Positions 44,298 through 52,821 are shown, numbered from the stretch's first letter. The stretch: 64,000 bases of DNA from Cognatishimia activa (GCF_026016445.1 NZ_CP096147.1:2268501-2332500), one strand, 5' to 3'. Notes: generated from the letters alone by a model not told the origin. Program-made: numbers and translations.

Positions 44298-46247
44298 ATG
44301 CGACTGCCTTTGACATTAACCGTGGCCGCCACTTTCGGACTGGCCGGGATCATGAGCCTTGCTGCAGCGAGCCTCACTGCAACCGTGATCGAAGACAGCA
44401 CTCAGAACAGTGTTCAAGCAGCTCTGGATAAAGAAGGTCTGGATTGGGCTGAAACTTATGCAGAGGGACTGAACGTTTTTCTATCGGGCACCGCACCGAC
44501 GGAAGCGGAACGGTTCATGGCCATGTCGACCGCTGGCAGCATCGTTGATGCGGCGCGGGTCATCGACAATATGAATGTCGCCGCGATCGCGGCTCTCGCG
44601 GCACCAGATTTTTCCGTTGAAATCCTTCGCAATGAAGCCGGGCTTTCTGTAATCGGTTTGATACCGCAAACCAGTGATCGCGACGATCTTCTCAAACGGC
44701 TAAAACGCTCTGTTACGCCGAATGAAAAGGTCGCCGATTTCTTGGAAACTGCGGCCTACGATGTTCCGGTTGGTTGGAACGCTGCCCTGAGATTTTCACT
44801 TGATGCTTTGGAGGATCTTCCACGAAGCAAAATTTCGGTTTCTGCGCAGAACGTACAAATCACGGCAATGGTCGACAGCGCTGAAGAAAAACAAGCGCTG
44901 GAACGCAGCCTCAGGGACGGAACGCCAAAAGGCGTTGATCTTGTACTTGCGATCTCAGCCCCTCGCCCAGTGATCACACCCTTCACGCTCCGGGCCATTC
45001 TAAATGAGGGCAATCTGCGATTTGATGCCTGCTCGGCGGATACTACCGAAGCGCGGGATAAAATCGTCTCTGCAGCTCAGAGTATGGGATTATCAGATCG
45101 GCAATCCTGCCGCATCGGTCTGGGTGTTCCTTCGCCAAACTGGTCCGATGCCTCGATTGTGTCACTGACCGCGCTTAGCGAACTGGGTGGGGGTTCTGTT
45201 ACACTGACTGACGCAGATATTTCGCTCGTGGCGCCTGTGGGCACTGACCCGGCTTTGTTTGATCGTGTGGTTGCCCAAACTGAGAAAGACCTACCAGATC
45301 TCTTCGCCCTACATGCTGCACTTCCAACCGTGGACGAAAATGGTGAAGTGGAACAGGCAGAGTTTATTGCGACGCTTAGTCCTGAGGGATTGATGCAGAT
45401 GCGTGGCAAGCTTGGCAGCGCATTGAGCCAAACGACGATTGATAGCTATGCGCAGGCGCGCTTTGGCAGTGAAAATGTCTATGATGCTGTACGGCTATCA
45501 GATCAAGTCCCAACCGGATGGCCGAGCCGCGTTATGGCTGGTCTGGATGCCCTATCTGCCTTGCACCATGGGTCCGTTACGGTCACCCCAGACTTCGTAG
45601 AAATCTCGGGCAAGACCGGGGCTCAAAATGCCGGCGCATCTATTAGTCAGGTTCTCGCAAATCGTCTTGGCGGGGGACAACAATTCGCCATCGACGTCGC
45701 CTATGTTGAATCTCTCGATCCCCTTGCCTCTATCCCAACACCTGAAGAATGCATCGCGCGCCTTCAAAATGTACAGGCCGAGACGAAGATCTCGTTTGAG
45801 CCTGGATCGGGCACATTGGACGCCAATGCCGCACCGATTTTGGATGCGGTAGCGGTCATTCTTGAAGATTGTGGTGAGCTACCGCTGGAAATCCAAGGTC
45901 ACACCGATAGCCAAGGCCGTGAGTCGATGAACCTCGCGCTCAGCCAGAACCGCGCACAGTCTGTTTTGGCTGCCTTGCGCGACCGACGCATTCTGACCGG
46001 CACCTTCAAGGCAACAGGTTTTGGTGAGGCCACCCCAATTGCCAGCAACGAAACCGAAGCCGGGCGCGAAGCCAACCGCAGGATCGAATTTGTCCTAATC
46101 CAAACAACCGTAGAAACCGCCGAAACTACGGGAAATGAAGAGGGTGAACCTCAAGAATCCCTTGAAACCAACGGCGATCCGGTAAATGAAGAGGCAGAGA
46201 CAGGCGAAACAGCCGAGCAGGAGACAGAGGCGAATGTCGAGAATTGA
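44298..46247 (+). CDS. BON-like/OmpA-domain outer-envelope protein
   Basis: This 649-residue protein has an N-terminal signal or anchor helix (MRLPLTLTVAATFGLAGIMS). A long middle region of repeated alpha-beta units looks BON-like (for example LDWAETYAEGLNVFLSGTAP and VSAQNVQITAMVDSAEEKQA). The C-terminal OmpA peptidoglycan-binding domain runs about 500-610, with IQGHTDSQGRESMNLALSQN and GFGEATPIASNET. The last 40 residues are a very acidic Glu/Thr tail. It probably links the envelope to the cell wall. The end overlaps the next gene by 14 bp. Confidence 0.85.
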   Translation: MRLPLTLTVAATFGLAGIMSLAAASLTATVIEDSTQNSVQAALDKEGLDWAETYAEGLNVFLSGTAPTEAERFMAMSTAGSIVDAARVIDNMNVAAIAALAAPDFSVEILRNEAGLSVIGLIPQTSDRDDLLKRLKRSVTPNEKVADFLETAAYDVPVGWNAALRFSLDALEDLPRSKISVSAQNVQITAMVDSAEEKQALERSLRDGTPKGVDLVLAISAPRPVITPFTLRAILNEGNLRFDACSADTTEARDKIVSAAQSMGLSDRQSCRIGLGVPSPNWSDASIVSLTALSELGGGSVTLTDADISLVAPVGTDPALFDRVVAQTEKDLPDLFALHAALPTVDENGEVEQAEFIATLSPEGLMQMRGKLGSALSQTTIDSYAQARFGSENVYDAVRLSDQVPTGWPSRVMAGLDALSALHHGSVTVTPDFVEISGKTGAQNAGASISQVLANRLGGGQQFAIDVAYVESLDPLASIPTPEECIARLQNVQAETKISFEPGSGTLDANAAPILDAVAVILEDCGELPLEIQGHTDSQGRESMNLALSQNRAQSVLAALRDRRILTGTFKATGFGEATPIASNETEAGREANRRIEFVLIQTTVETAETTGNEEGEPQESLETNGDPVNEEAETGETAEQETEANVEN

Positions 46248-46563
46248 ATTCATTATCGCAACAGCGATTGTTCTGTTTGTCGCCTTTTCTCTAGGTTGGT
46301 TTGCCAATTGGCTTGTACATCGCTTCACACGCGTCGCACAATCTGACGTCGACCAGCTAGAGCGCATGAGCCAAGAGCTGCATGAAGCTGAAGAGACCCG
46401 CGATCAGGCGATTACCTATCTGCAGCAGCGTGAAGCAGAGCTGACCAATCAGCTGAACCAGACCGAAGCTGAACTTGCCGCGGCTATGGAAGGCTTGCGG
46501 GACGCACGTCACGAGGCGGAAGAGCTTCGTAAATACGTTGCCCAAGTCCAGCAAGCAGGCTAA
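46234..46563 (+). CDS. membrane-anchored coiled-coil protein
   Basis: This 109-residue protein has one membrane helix at residues 5-27 (EFIIATAIVLFVAFSLGWFA). The rest, to the C-terminus, is a long charged helix with heptad character (QLERMSQELHEAEETRDQAI and EELRKYVAQVQ). The ATG follows GAGG and lies 14 bp inside the OmpA-family gene, so translation is probably coupled. I recall conserved hypothetical proteins at this position in Rhodobacterales. A role with the OmpA protein is inference. Confidence 0.78.
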   Translation: MSRIEFIIATAIVLFVAFSLGWFANWLVHRFTRVAQSDVDQLERMSQELHEAEETRDQAITYLQQREAELTNQLNQTEAELAAAMEGLRDARHEAEELRKYVAQVQQAG

Positions 46564-46564
46564 C

Positions 46565-47008
46565 TCACCAGCGTTTCAGCGCGTCTTCGTCAGTATCCTT
46601 CGCAGCGACCCATTCGGCGCTGTCAGAGGTGATTTCTTTTTTCCAGAAAGGTGCGCGGGACTTCAGGAAATCCATCAGGAATTCCGCCGCTTCAAAGGCA
46701 TGAACCCTGTGTTTAGACGCGGTGGCAACCATCATGATCAGCTCACCAGGCTCCAAGTCGCCATACCGATGGATCACCAATACGTCGCCCAGATCCCAAC
46801 GAGAGGACGCCTCTTCCGCAATCTTGGTCAGAGCCTTCTCGGTCATGCCAGGGTAGTGCTCTATCCGCATAGATTGCAGAGTGCCTTCTACGTTGTTGCG
46901 CACAATGCCTGTAAAGGTCACCACCGCGCCCATATTGGACTGCGCTTCCGCAAATGCGTTGCTTTCAGCCCCTAGATCAAAGGCCGCCTCTTGCACCAGG
47001 ATGCGCAT
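46565..47008 (-). CDS. moaE: molybdopterin synthase catalytic subunit
   Basis: It uses the MoaD thiocarboxylate to convert precursor Z (cPMP) to molybdopterin. The 147 residues are normal. The motifs TFTGIVRNN near residue 30, IEHYPGM near 50, IHRYGDLEPGE near 80 and the C-terminal catalytic lysine region RAPFWKKE near 117 are present. It starts one base downstream of moaD and converges with the coiled-coil gene, with a single base between the stops. Confidence 0.96.
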   Translation of the reverse strand: MRILVQEAAFDLGAESNAFAEAQSNMGAVVTFTGIVRNNVEGTLQSMRIEHYPGMTEKALTKIAEEASSRWDLGDVLVIHRYGDLEPGELIMMVATASKHRVHAFEAAEFLMDFLKSRAPFWKKEITSDSAEWVAAKDTDEDALKRW

Positions 47009-47009
47009 C

Positions 47010-47255
47010 TCAGCCCCCTGTCATGGGTGGAAAGAACGCCACCTCGCGCACGCCACTGAGGGATGCGTCAAAGTCGGAAAGCTCTTGATCGAGCGCCACG
47101 CGAAGCGCGCTGAGGTCGGAGAAGGCTATTGCATATCGGTCTTCACGCGCGCGCAGTTCTTCCACCAGTTCCATCACGCTGGAGGCTTCTGTATCGACGC
47201 GTTCTTTCGGCAAACCAATGCGTTCCCGCACCCAAGCAAAATAGACAACATCCAT
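47010..47255 (-). CDS. moaD: molybdopterin synthase sulfur carrier subunit
   Basis: This 81-residue ubiquitin-like protein ends in the required Gly-Gly (PPMTGG), which is adenylated and thiocarboxylated before sulfur transfer in MoaE. The N-terminal VVYFAWVRERIGL matches MoaD. It lies four bases after pgsA and one base before moaE on the same strand, so pgsA, moaD and moaE look like one operon. It is the third Moco locus in the window. Confidence 0.95.
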   Translation of the reverse strand: MDVVYFAWVRERIGLPKERVDTEASSVMELVEELRAREDRYAIAFSDLSALRVALDQELSDFDASLSGVREVAFFPPMTGG

Positions 47256-47259
47256 GGTT

Positions 47260-47919
47260 TTAGTCCTTCAGATAAGGCGTGGCCTTACGGAAATAGTCGA
47301 GACCCGTCACAAAAGTCAGAAGTGCAGCCAGCCATATGAGCATCAGGCCACCGCTTCGGGTCCATGCCTCGCCCTGATACATAGCACGCAATCCTAGCTC
47401 ATCGTCGATTTCACCCGACAGAATCTGAGTCAACGTGTTGTAGTCCATGCCCCATGACCACATGCCAAAATAGTGCTCAAAGATGCCCTGCGCAAAGAGA
47501 ACGGCAATTGCGACCATCTGAGTGGCCGTCTTCCACTTGGCAAGCTTAGTCACTTTCAACGTTCCAGCAGTGTCGCCAAGAAACTCACGAAGCCCCGATA
47601 CAAAAACCTCGCGGAAGAGGATCACGGCGGCTGGCAGGAGCAATAACAAGGACATGCTGGAAAAGGCGACAATGATCATCAGCGCAATCACCACCATTGC
47701 CTTATCGGCAATCGGGTCGAGCATGGCACCGAGTTTCGTCACCTGTTTCCACTTCCGGGCCAAGTAACCATCCAAATAGTCTGTCAGCGAAGCCACGACA
47801 AAAAGCCCTAGCGCGAAGAAATCGGCGAAGGGGCGAGGGAAGAGCAAAAACATGACTGCAATCATGGGGGCAGCAAGAAGCCGTAGCGCAGTCAAAACGT
47901 TCGGAATGGTCCAAGTCAT
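47260..47919 (-). CDS. pgsA: CDP-diacylglycerol-glycerol-3-phosphate 3-phosphatidyltransferase
   Basis: It makes phosphatidylglycerol phosphate at the inner membrane. The 219-residue protein has the CDP-alcohol phosphotransferase signature with the required spacing of aspartates: DYLDGYLARKWKQVTKLG then AMLDPIADK (about 47-75). About five helices surround it. It is the first gene of the pgsA-moaD-moaE operon. The 118 bp between its start and the rightward hypothetical gene at 48038 should hold both promoters. Confidence 0.95.
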   Translation of the reverse strand: MTWTIPNVLTALRLLAAPMIAVMFLLFPRPFADFFALGLFVVASLTDYLDGYLARKWKQVTKLGAMLDPIADKAMVVIALMIIVAFSSMSLLLLLPAAVILFREVFVSGLREFLGDTAGTLKVTKLAKWKTATQMVAIAVLFAQGIFEHYFGMWSWGMDYNTLTQILSGEIDDELGLRAMYQGEAWTRSGGLMLIWLAALLTFVTGLDYFRKATPYLKD

Positions 47920-48037
47920 GGGCCATTCCTAGCCTGTCTCTTAGCGCAGGGAAAGCACCCATAACATCCCAAGACCAGCAAAAGCATCGATCTATGCTAT
48001 ACTGTTGCTATGCAAAACAGTTTCGGGAGGAAAGGAC

Positions 48038-48367
48038 ATGGAACCTGTTGTTCTATTGGTCGGACGCCTGCCGCATGTAATCGGCGATGTGGCACGCGAA
48101 CTTGAGGATTTACCGATCCGCTGGTTAGGGGCGCATGATCACGGAGAAGTGGTGCGCCAGTTGGATAATGAGCCGGGTATTTCCTGCGTCATCATGGGGG
48201 CTGGCTTAGAGGATGATATCCGCGGCGATTTAATCGGCATTATCGCTGAGAAGCGCCCAGATGTGTGTATTCACCTCAAAGATCGCGACTCTGGTCCTAA
48301 AGGCATGGTGCCCTTTATCCGCCAAGTCGTTCAGGGCGGCATCTTGAACCAATTCGTGGTCAATTAA
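48038..48367 (+). CDS. hypothetical protein, possible Rossmann/receiver-like fold
   Basis: This 109-residue soluble protein begins MEPVVLLVGRLPHVIGDVAR. It alternates strands and helices in a way that resembles a small Rossmann-like or CheY-like domain (VVLLVG, CVIMGAG, VCIHLKD, FIRQVV), but lacks a recognisable acidic pocket or phosphorylation site. The ATG at 48038 follows GGGAGGAAAGGA. An upstream in-frame start would add 11 unlikely residues. I do not recognise a family. It stands alone, divergent from pgsA. Confidence 0.65.
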   Translation: MEPVVLLVGRLPHVIGDVARELEDLPIRWLGAHDHGEVVRQLDNEPGISCVIMGAGLEDDIRGDLIGIIAEKRPDVCIHLKDRDSGPKGMVPFIRQVVQGGILNQFVVN

Positions 48368-48373
48368 GGACAT

Positions 48374-48402
48374 TAAAAAACCCGGGCATTGGGTATGCCC
48401 GG
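48374..48402 (-). terminator. intrinsic terminator, leftward
   Basis: ACCCGGGCAT (48379-48388 read on the plus strand) and ATGCCCGGGT pair into a 10-bp stem with a TGGGT loop. On the minus strand the stem is followed by TTTTTT. On the plus strand no T-run follows. It therefore ends a leftward transcript covering 48403-48635, either from uvrC or from its own promoter. Confidence 0.8.
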
Positions 48403-48535
48403 GTCAGTGTACGAAGCAATTTCATCCCCGAAATTCTTACTAGGAATTTGCCGCGTCTCCTGGGGTGGAAACCTGAGATCGGGATGCTTGTGATCCAGGT
48501 TCCGGCGACGAAAGCAAATCTGATTTAGGCTTCGT
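48403..48535 (-). ncRNA. candidate structured RNA between uvrC and a leftward terminator
   Basis: This stretch lacks a credible ORF but can fold into one rod. ACGAAGC (48411-48417) pairs with GCTTCGT (48529-48535), ATTTGC (48446-48451) with GCAAAT (48514-48519), and CGTC (48454-48457) with GACG (48507-48510). An apical stem of 12 pairs (48467-48480 with 48492-48503, two bulged A) closes the rod. A U-tailed terminator follows on the minus strand. The length with terminator is about 160 nt. It does not match tmRNA, RNase P or SRP RNA as I know them, and 6S RNA could not be confirmed. The 3' UTR of uvrC is an alternative. Confidence 0.4.
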
Positions 48536-48579
48536 TAGAACTGTTTTACTCGCTCGCGTTTAGCGCGAATTCGCTGGCA

Positions 48580-48626
48580 GCGGATAGGTTCTACATAATG
48601 CGGATAGGCCCGTATACTTTAGTATA
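48580..48626. repeat. direct repeat GCGGATAGG x2 and palindrome TATACT-TT-AGTATA
   Basis: GCGGATAGG occurs at 48580-48588 and 48600-48608, 20 bp apart. Directly after it, TATACT (48613-48618) and AGTATA (48621-48626) form a perfect inverted repeat with a two-base centre. The block lies between the uvrC stop and the candidate RNA and could be a regulator site or part of its promoter. Confidence 0.45.
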
Positions 48627-48635
48627 GGAAGCTAA

Positions 48636-50510
48636 TCAGCGGCCCTCATGAAAGAAATCATAGATCGATTCTGCTAATGAATCCGAGATCCCTTCCACTG
48701 CCTTGAGGTCTGCGAGATTCGCGCGACTCACCGCCTTGGCGCTACCGAAATGCGCGAGCAAGGCACGCTTCCGAGTCGCGCCGACACCAGGAACCTCATC
48801 CAAAGGCGTCGCCCCAACCGCTTTCGCCCGCTTGGCGCGGTGAGTGCCAATGGCGAAGCGATGGGCCTCGTCCCGCAGACGTTGGATAAAGTAGAGCACA
48901 GGATCGTTGCGGCGTAGCGCAAAAGGACGCTGACCCACTCGGTGGAACTCTTCCTTACCGTGGTCACGATCGACACCTTTGGCGACTCCGACCATCGGAA
49001 TGTCTTCGACCCCCCATTCCCGCATGATCTCTGCAACCGCTGAAACCTGCCCCGCGCCCCCATCAATCAACAGCAGGTCTGGCCAATGCCCTTTGTCGCG
49101 ATCAGGGTCTTCTTTGAGTAGGCGTTTGAAGCGGCGCGACAGCACCTCTTTCATCATGCCGAAGTCATCGCCCGGCGTGAGATCATCTCCGCGGATATTG
49201 AATTTGCGGTAGCTGTTCTTCATGAAGCCATCCCGCCCCGCAACGATCATCCCGCCTACGGCGTTTGTGCCTTGAATATGCGAGTTGTCATAAACTTCGA
49301 TCCGTTCCGGTGGGCCTTCCAAAGAGAAGGCCTCAGCAATCCCAGTCAGCAGTTTCGCCTGTGTTGCGCTTTCGCTCATCTTCCGCGCCAATGACTCGCG
49401 CGCGTTGCGCACGGCACCCGCAACCAATTCAACCTTTTCGCCCCGCTGGGGCACCGTAATCTCGACCTTGCGCTTAGCCTTCTCTTCCAAGGCTTCAGAC
49501 ATCAACTCTGCGTTCTCGATGGGGTGAGACAGGATCAACTGCCTGGGCGGCTCTTTGGTGTCATAGAACTGCCCTGTGAAGGCTTCGAGCACCTCTGCAG
49601 CCTCGATGTCCGCACCAACACGTGGGTAGTAGTCTTTGTTCCCCCAGTTCTGATTGGCGCGAATAAAGAACACCTGCACACAGGCCTGCCCTTTTTCTAG
49701 GTGCAGCGCGATAACATCAGCCTCGCGTACACCGCGTGGATTGATGCCCTGCGCGGTTTGAACCTGGGTCAGGGCGCGAATACGATCTCTTAGAACCGCA
49801 GCCTGTTCGAACTCCATATTGGCGCTGGCCTCTTGCATTTGGCCAGCCAACTTCTCTTGGATATCAGTGGAGCGTCCCTGCAGATAGCGTTCTGCATCAG
49901 CCACCGATACTGCGTAGTCTTCGGCGCTAATCTTACCTACGCAGGGTGCTGTGCAGCGTTTGATTTGATATTGCAGACAAGGTCGCGTGCGGCTTTCGAA
50001 CGTCGCGTCAGAACAGTCGCGCAACATGAAGACCTTTTGCAACTGGTTCAGGGTGCGATTGACCGCGCCAGCGCTTGCGAAAGGACCGTAGTAATTGCCC
50101 TTTTCCTTCTTCGCTCCGCGATGCTTTTTGACCTGTGGGAAGTCGTGTGCCTTGCTTACAAGGATGTTTGGGAAACTTTTGTCATCACGCAGCAGCACGT
50201 TGTACTTAGGTTTCAGCTGCTTGATCAGGTTTTGTTCAAGCAGCAGCGCTTCGGTTTCTGTCTTGGTCGTCAGAAACATCATCGAAGCGGTTTCGCTGAT
50301 CATGCGAGAAATGCGGCCAGTATGCCCGGTTGGCCGTGAATAGCTTGATACCCGCGCTTTCAGATTGCGCGCCTTACCCACATACAAAACCCGTGCCTGA
50401 CTATCGAGCATGCGATAAACCCCCGGAGAACCATCCAGAGTTTTCAGATAATCGGCGATCAACACATGGCCTGTCAGGCGCTGGGGTTCGTCAGAGGTAG
50501 TGTCAGACAT
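48636..50510 (-). CDS. uvrC: excinuclease ABC subunit C
   Basis: This is the nuclease of UvrABC nucleotide-excision repair. It makes both incisions beside a UvrB-bound lesion. The 624-residue protein has the GIY-YIG domain ([20 protein letters not shown] near 29-48), the cysteine-containing region around [15 protein letters not shown], a UVR helix hairpin ([13 protein letters not shown] near 208) and the RNase-H-like nuclease core ([16 protein letters not shown] near 407). Two C-terminal helix-hairpin-helix motifs complete it. The upstream 366 bp hold a DnaA box and a Pho-box-like array. Confidence 0.96.
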   Translation of the reverse strand: MSDTTSDEPQRLTGHVLIADYLKTLDGSPGVYRMLDSQARVLYVGKARNLKARVSSYSRPTGHTGRISRMISETASMMFLTTKTETEALLLEQNLIKQLKPKYNVLLRDDKSFPNILVSKAHDFPQVKKHRGAKKEKGNYYGPFASAGAVNRTLNQLQKVFMLRDCSDATFESRTRPCLQYQIKRCTAPCVGKISAEDYAVSVADAERYLQGRSTDIQEKLAGQMQEASANMEFEQAAVLRDRIRALTQVQTAQGINPRGVREADVIALHLEKGQACVQVFFIRANQNWGNKDYYPRVGADIEAAEVLEAFTGQFYDTKEPPRQLILSHPIENAELMSEALEEKAKRKVEITVPQRGEKVELVAGAVRNARESLARKMSESATQAKLLTGIAEAFSLEGPPERIEVYDNSHIQGTNAVGGMIVAGRDGFMKNSYRKFNIRGDDLTPGDDFGMMKEVLSRRFKRLLKEDPDRDKGHWPDLLLIDGGAGQVSAVAEIMREWGVEDIPMVGVAKGVDRDHGKEEFHRVGQRPFALRRNDPVLYFIQRLRDEAHRFAIGTHRAKRAKAVGATPLDEVPGVGATRKRALLAHFGSAKAVSRANLADLKAVEGISDSLAESIYDFFHEGR

Positions 50511-50593
50511 TCAGACTATGAGCCTACATATGATTCTTTCCCTGCCTGCAATCTCAGGGGGCTTTGCGCAAGAGTAAACATGTCCACTGAATC

Positions 50594-50602
50594 TGTGGAT
50601 AA
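50594..50602 (-). promoter_or_regulatory. perfect DnaA box upstream of uvrC
   Basis: TGTGGATAA here reads TTATCCACA on the minus strand, the exact DnaA consensus. A weaker relative, TGAAGATAA, follows 12 bp away. The box lies 84 bp before the uvrC start beside an AT-rich stretch (about 50640-50720). Confidence 0.55.
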
Positions 50603-50738
50603 CTCTGAAGATAACTTTCCGTGAGAATTGAATCCCCCTTATTTTTAAGCCCAATTTGGTGATTGCACAAAAAATAGGCATATAAATATCCGTCTGTTTT
50701 TAAAGGATATTTTTTCCTAAAACTCTCAAAACACTGAA

Positions 50739-50782
50739 ATCATTACAGTTTTCGTAACGCTTTCGTGACAGTTGTGTGACCG
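50739..50782 (-). promoter_or_regulatory. Pho-box-like direct repeat array
   Basis: On the minus strand the sequence reads CGGTCACACAA, CTGTCACGAAA, GCGTTACGAAA and ACTGTAATGAT in a row, units of 11 bp. PhoB boxes are 11-bp direct repeats with a CTGTCAT core. The first two units match at 5 and 6 of 7 core bases, the third poorly, and the fourth at 6 of 7 if shifted by one base. It points leftward, to uvrC 229 bp away or to an unseen RNA. The rest of 50511-50876 holds no supported gene. Confidence 0.45.
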
Positions 50783-50876
50783 GTGCACAACTCGCATCCC
50801 TTCGCGCGGATGGCGCACGTAACTGCCACTCTCGGTCAGCAGCACAAACGTCAGAATTACATAAGGAAAAGGGAGA

Positions 50877-51839
50877 TTAGGCCAGCACAGCTAAGATGTA
50901 GACGACGTACAGCCCAGTGAGCAGAACACCCCACCGCCGCGTGATATCAGCCTTGAACCAAACAAATGGCAGGATCAACAGGCTGGCACCTGCCATGACC
51001 CAAAGGTCAAACTCCAGGAAGTCGTCCTCAACCGGGATAGGACCAATCAGGCTGGCAATGCCCATTATGGCCAACAGGTTGAACATGTTGGAGCCAATGA
51101 CATTCCCCAAAGCGACATCTGCCTGGCGCCGGAGCGCGGCCATGACAGTTGTGGCGAGTTCTGGGAGGCTGGTACCCAAAGCCACCAGTGTAAGACCAAT
51201 CACGGCCTCCTCGACATGGAAGGCACGGGCAATATCCACGGCGCTTTCTACCAATAGATCAGCGCCCAATGGCAGACCAATTAAACCCAGAACAAGAAAC
51301 ATACCGATACGCCACCAAGGCATATCTGGATCAGCGCCTTCCAGATCATCCAAATCCTCTGCTTCACTACAGGCGGCCTTGCCATTTTTTCGGTGCTGCA
51401 TGGCCATTCGGAAGGCATCCCCCAACACAAAAGTCAGAGCAGCCAGCAAGATCAATCCGCTCAGCCAGGTGAACACGCCACAAAATGCGAGTGCAATGAA
51501 CAATGCAGTTGCTGCCATCATGAAGACGTAGTTCTTGCGAGTATCGCATGTGCTTGTGTGCAAGCGCGCTAAGATCGCGGGCAGGCCTGACACCAAGAGA
51601 ATATTCGCTGTGTTGGAGCCGACTACGTTCCCCAGTGCAATGCCCGGAGCACCATCGTCAATCGCGCTGATCGCAATGAGCAGCTCAGGTGCAGACGTGC
51701 CAAATGCCACAATCGTCAGGCTCACGATCAATGCAGGAATGCCAATACGAAGGCTCATGTTGACCGCGCCGCGCACAAGTGCATCGCCTGCGAGCAGCAG
51801 AATGATCAGCCCTAAACCGGCTGTTAGCCAAACGAGCAT
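50877..51839 (-). CDS. calcium/sodium antiporter (CaCA family, YrbG-like)
   Basis: This 320-residue membrane protein has about ten helices in two inverted halves. Each half carries the alpha-repeat signature: TIVAFGTSAPELLIAISA with GNVVGSNTANILLV (about 43-85), and TLVALGTSLPELATTVMA with GNVIGSNMFNLLAIMG (about 218-262). The family exchanges Ca2+ for Na+ or H+. It follows the small zinc-ribbon gene after six bases, so S49 protease, zinc ribbon and antiporter form a leftward unit. Confidence 0.93.
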   Translation of the reverse strand: MLVWLTAGLGLIILLLAGDALVRGAVNMSLRIGIPALIVSLTIVAFGTSAPELLIAISAIDDGAPGIALGNVVGSNTANILLVSGLPAILARLHTSTCDTRKNYVFMMAATALFIALAFCGVFTWLSGLILLAALTFVLGDAFRMAMQHRKNGKAACSEAEDLDDLEGADPDMPWWRIGMFLVLGLIGLPLGADLLVESAVDIARAFHVEEAVIGLTLVALGTSLPELATTVMAALRRQADVALGNVIGSNMFNLLAIMGIASLIGPIPVEDDFLEFDLWVMAGASLLILPFVWFKADITRRWGVLLTGLYVVYILAVLA

Positions 51840-51845
51840 GTGGTC

Positions 51846-52013
51846 TTAGCCCTTCCTGCTGCGACAGCGACAGGGTCCCTTGCCTAACTTAAACCGCCCG
51901 CATTCAGGGCATCTTCGCGCATCCAATTGTTTCTTACCTGGCAGCGTAAGCTTGCCAAACATGGCCAGTACAGCCATGCCAACGAGAAACAACAGGACAA
52001 TTTTTGTCAGCAC
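51846..52013 (-). CDS. small membrane protein with zinc-ribbon-like tail (55 aa)
   Basis: A GTG at 52013, two bases after the S49 protease stop, opens a 55-residue frame. It has one membrane helix (KIVLLFLVGMAVLAMFGKLT) followed by a short basic domain with four cysteines, CPECGRFKLGKGPCRC (CxxC-x9-CxC), which could bind zinc. I recall such proteins in Rhodobacterales next to this protease, without known function. A later ATG would cut the membrane helix, so GTG is favoured. The antiporter starts six bases after its stop. Confidence 0.7.
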   Translation of the reverse strand: MLTKIVLLFLVGMAVLAMFGKLTLPGKKQLDARRCPECGRFKLGKGPCRCRSRKG

Positions 52014-52014
52014 A

Positions 52015-52821
52015 TCAAAGCCCGAACCGCGCGTATTCTGCGCGTTCCTCTATCCCGCTTAGGGCATCCTGTGCAACCTGTGCGCCAAATCTTTGCCAAA
52101 ATGGACGTCGCATGTCGTAACGACGGAACCGTACATCCTTGCCAAATTTTTCTTTCATAACCGGTACGATATGCCCCAAACCATCGGCTAGACCCTGGTC
52201 GATCGCTTTCTGGCCGATCCAAATTTCACCGGTAAACATTTCGTCATTTTCGATGAGCTTGTCGCCACGACGCGTTTTCACATGGTCGATAAAGTTCTCA
52301 TGGATCTGTTCAAGAATCTCGCCAAGACGCGCGACATCTTCTTCCTTTTCCGGGCTGAACGGGTCGAGCATCGATTTTGATTTTCCGGCGGTGTGCACGC
52401 GTCGCTCTATGCCATGGCGCTGCAAAAAATCATGCGCGCCAAAGCCAGCAGAGATTACGCCAATGGACCCCACGACGGATGATGCATCAACATAGATTTC
52501 GTCAGCAGCCGCGGCGAGCCAGTAGCCACCGGATGCAGCAACGTCTTCGACAAAGGCAAATACCGGCACATCCAGTTCTTCCGACAGTCGCCGAATGCGC
52601 GCGCCGATTAGCGCACTTTGCACTGGGGAGCCTCCGGGCGAATTCAGGATCAAAGCAACCGCGCTAGGCTTGCCACGCCGAAAGGCTTTTTCGATCAGCG
52701 GAGCCAGAGATTGATCGCTCAAGCCGCCCCGGTTTCCGGCGGCAATCACACCAGCCAGACGGATAACAGCGACGGATGGTGGCTTTTTGGTAAAGGGGAT
52801 CCAACGTTTCATGAGTGGCAT
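52015..52821 (-). CDS. S49-family (SppA/SohB-like) serine peptidase
   Basis: This 268-residue protein is in the signal peptide peptidase A family. The nucleophile is S97 in DVAASGGYWLA. VVGSIGVIS follows, and the general-base lysine is in AGKSKSMLDPFSP (K147 or K149). It is the short form with one catalytic domain and no clear membrane anchor (MPLMKRWIPFTKKPPSVAVI), so it may be cytoplasmic. The targets are unknown. It is the first gene of the unit with the zinc-ribbon and antiporter genes. Confidence 0.9.
   Translation of the reverse strand: MPLMKRWIPFTKKPPSVAVIRLAGVIAAGNRGGLSDQSLAPLIEKAFRRGKPSAVALILNSPGGSPVQSALIGARIRRLSEELDVPVFAFVEDVAASGGYWLAAAADEIYVDASSVVGSIGVISAGFGAHDFLQRHGIERRVHTAGKSKSMLDPFSPEKEEDVARLGEILEQIHENFIDHVKTRRGDKLIENDEMFTGEIWIGQKAIDQGLADGLGHIVPVMKEKFGKDVRFRRYDMRRPFWQRFGAQVAQDALSGIEERAEYARFGL

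Noticed and set aside
50511..50681. 56-codon leftward ORF ending directly before the uvrC start
   Set aside because: The stop abuts the uvrC ATG, but there is no ribosome binding site, the codon use is unlike the neighbours, and it runs through the DnaA box. Leader-peptide function cannot be shown.
50511..50876. Chromosomal replication origin
   Set aside because: Only one perfect DnaA box plus one weak relative is seen, with no clustered boxes or ParB sites. The hemE gene, near oriC in some alphaproteobacteria, lies 6 kb away with ordinary neighbours.
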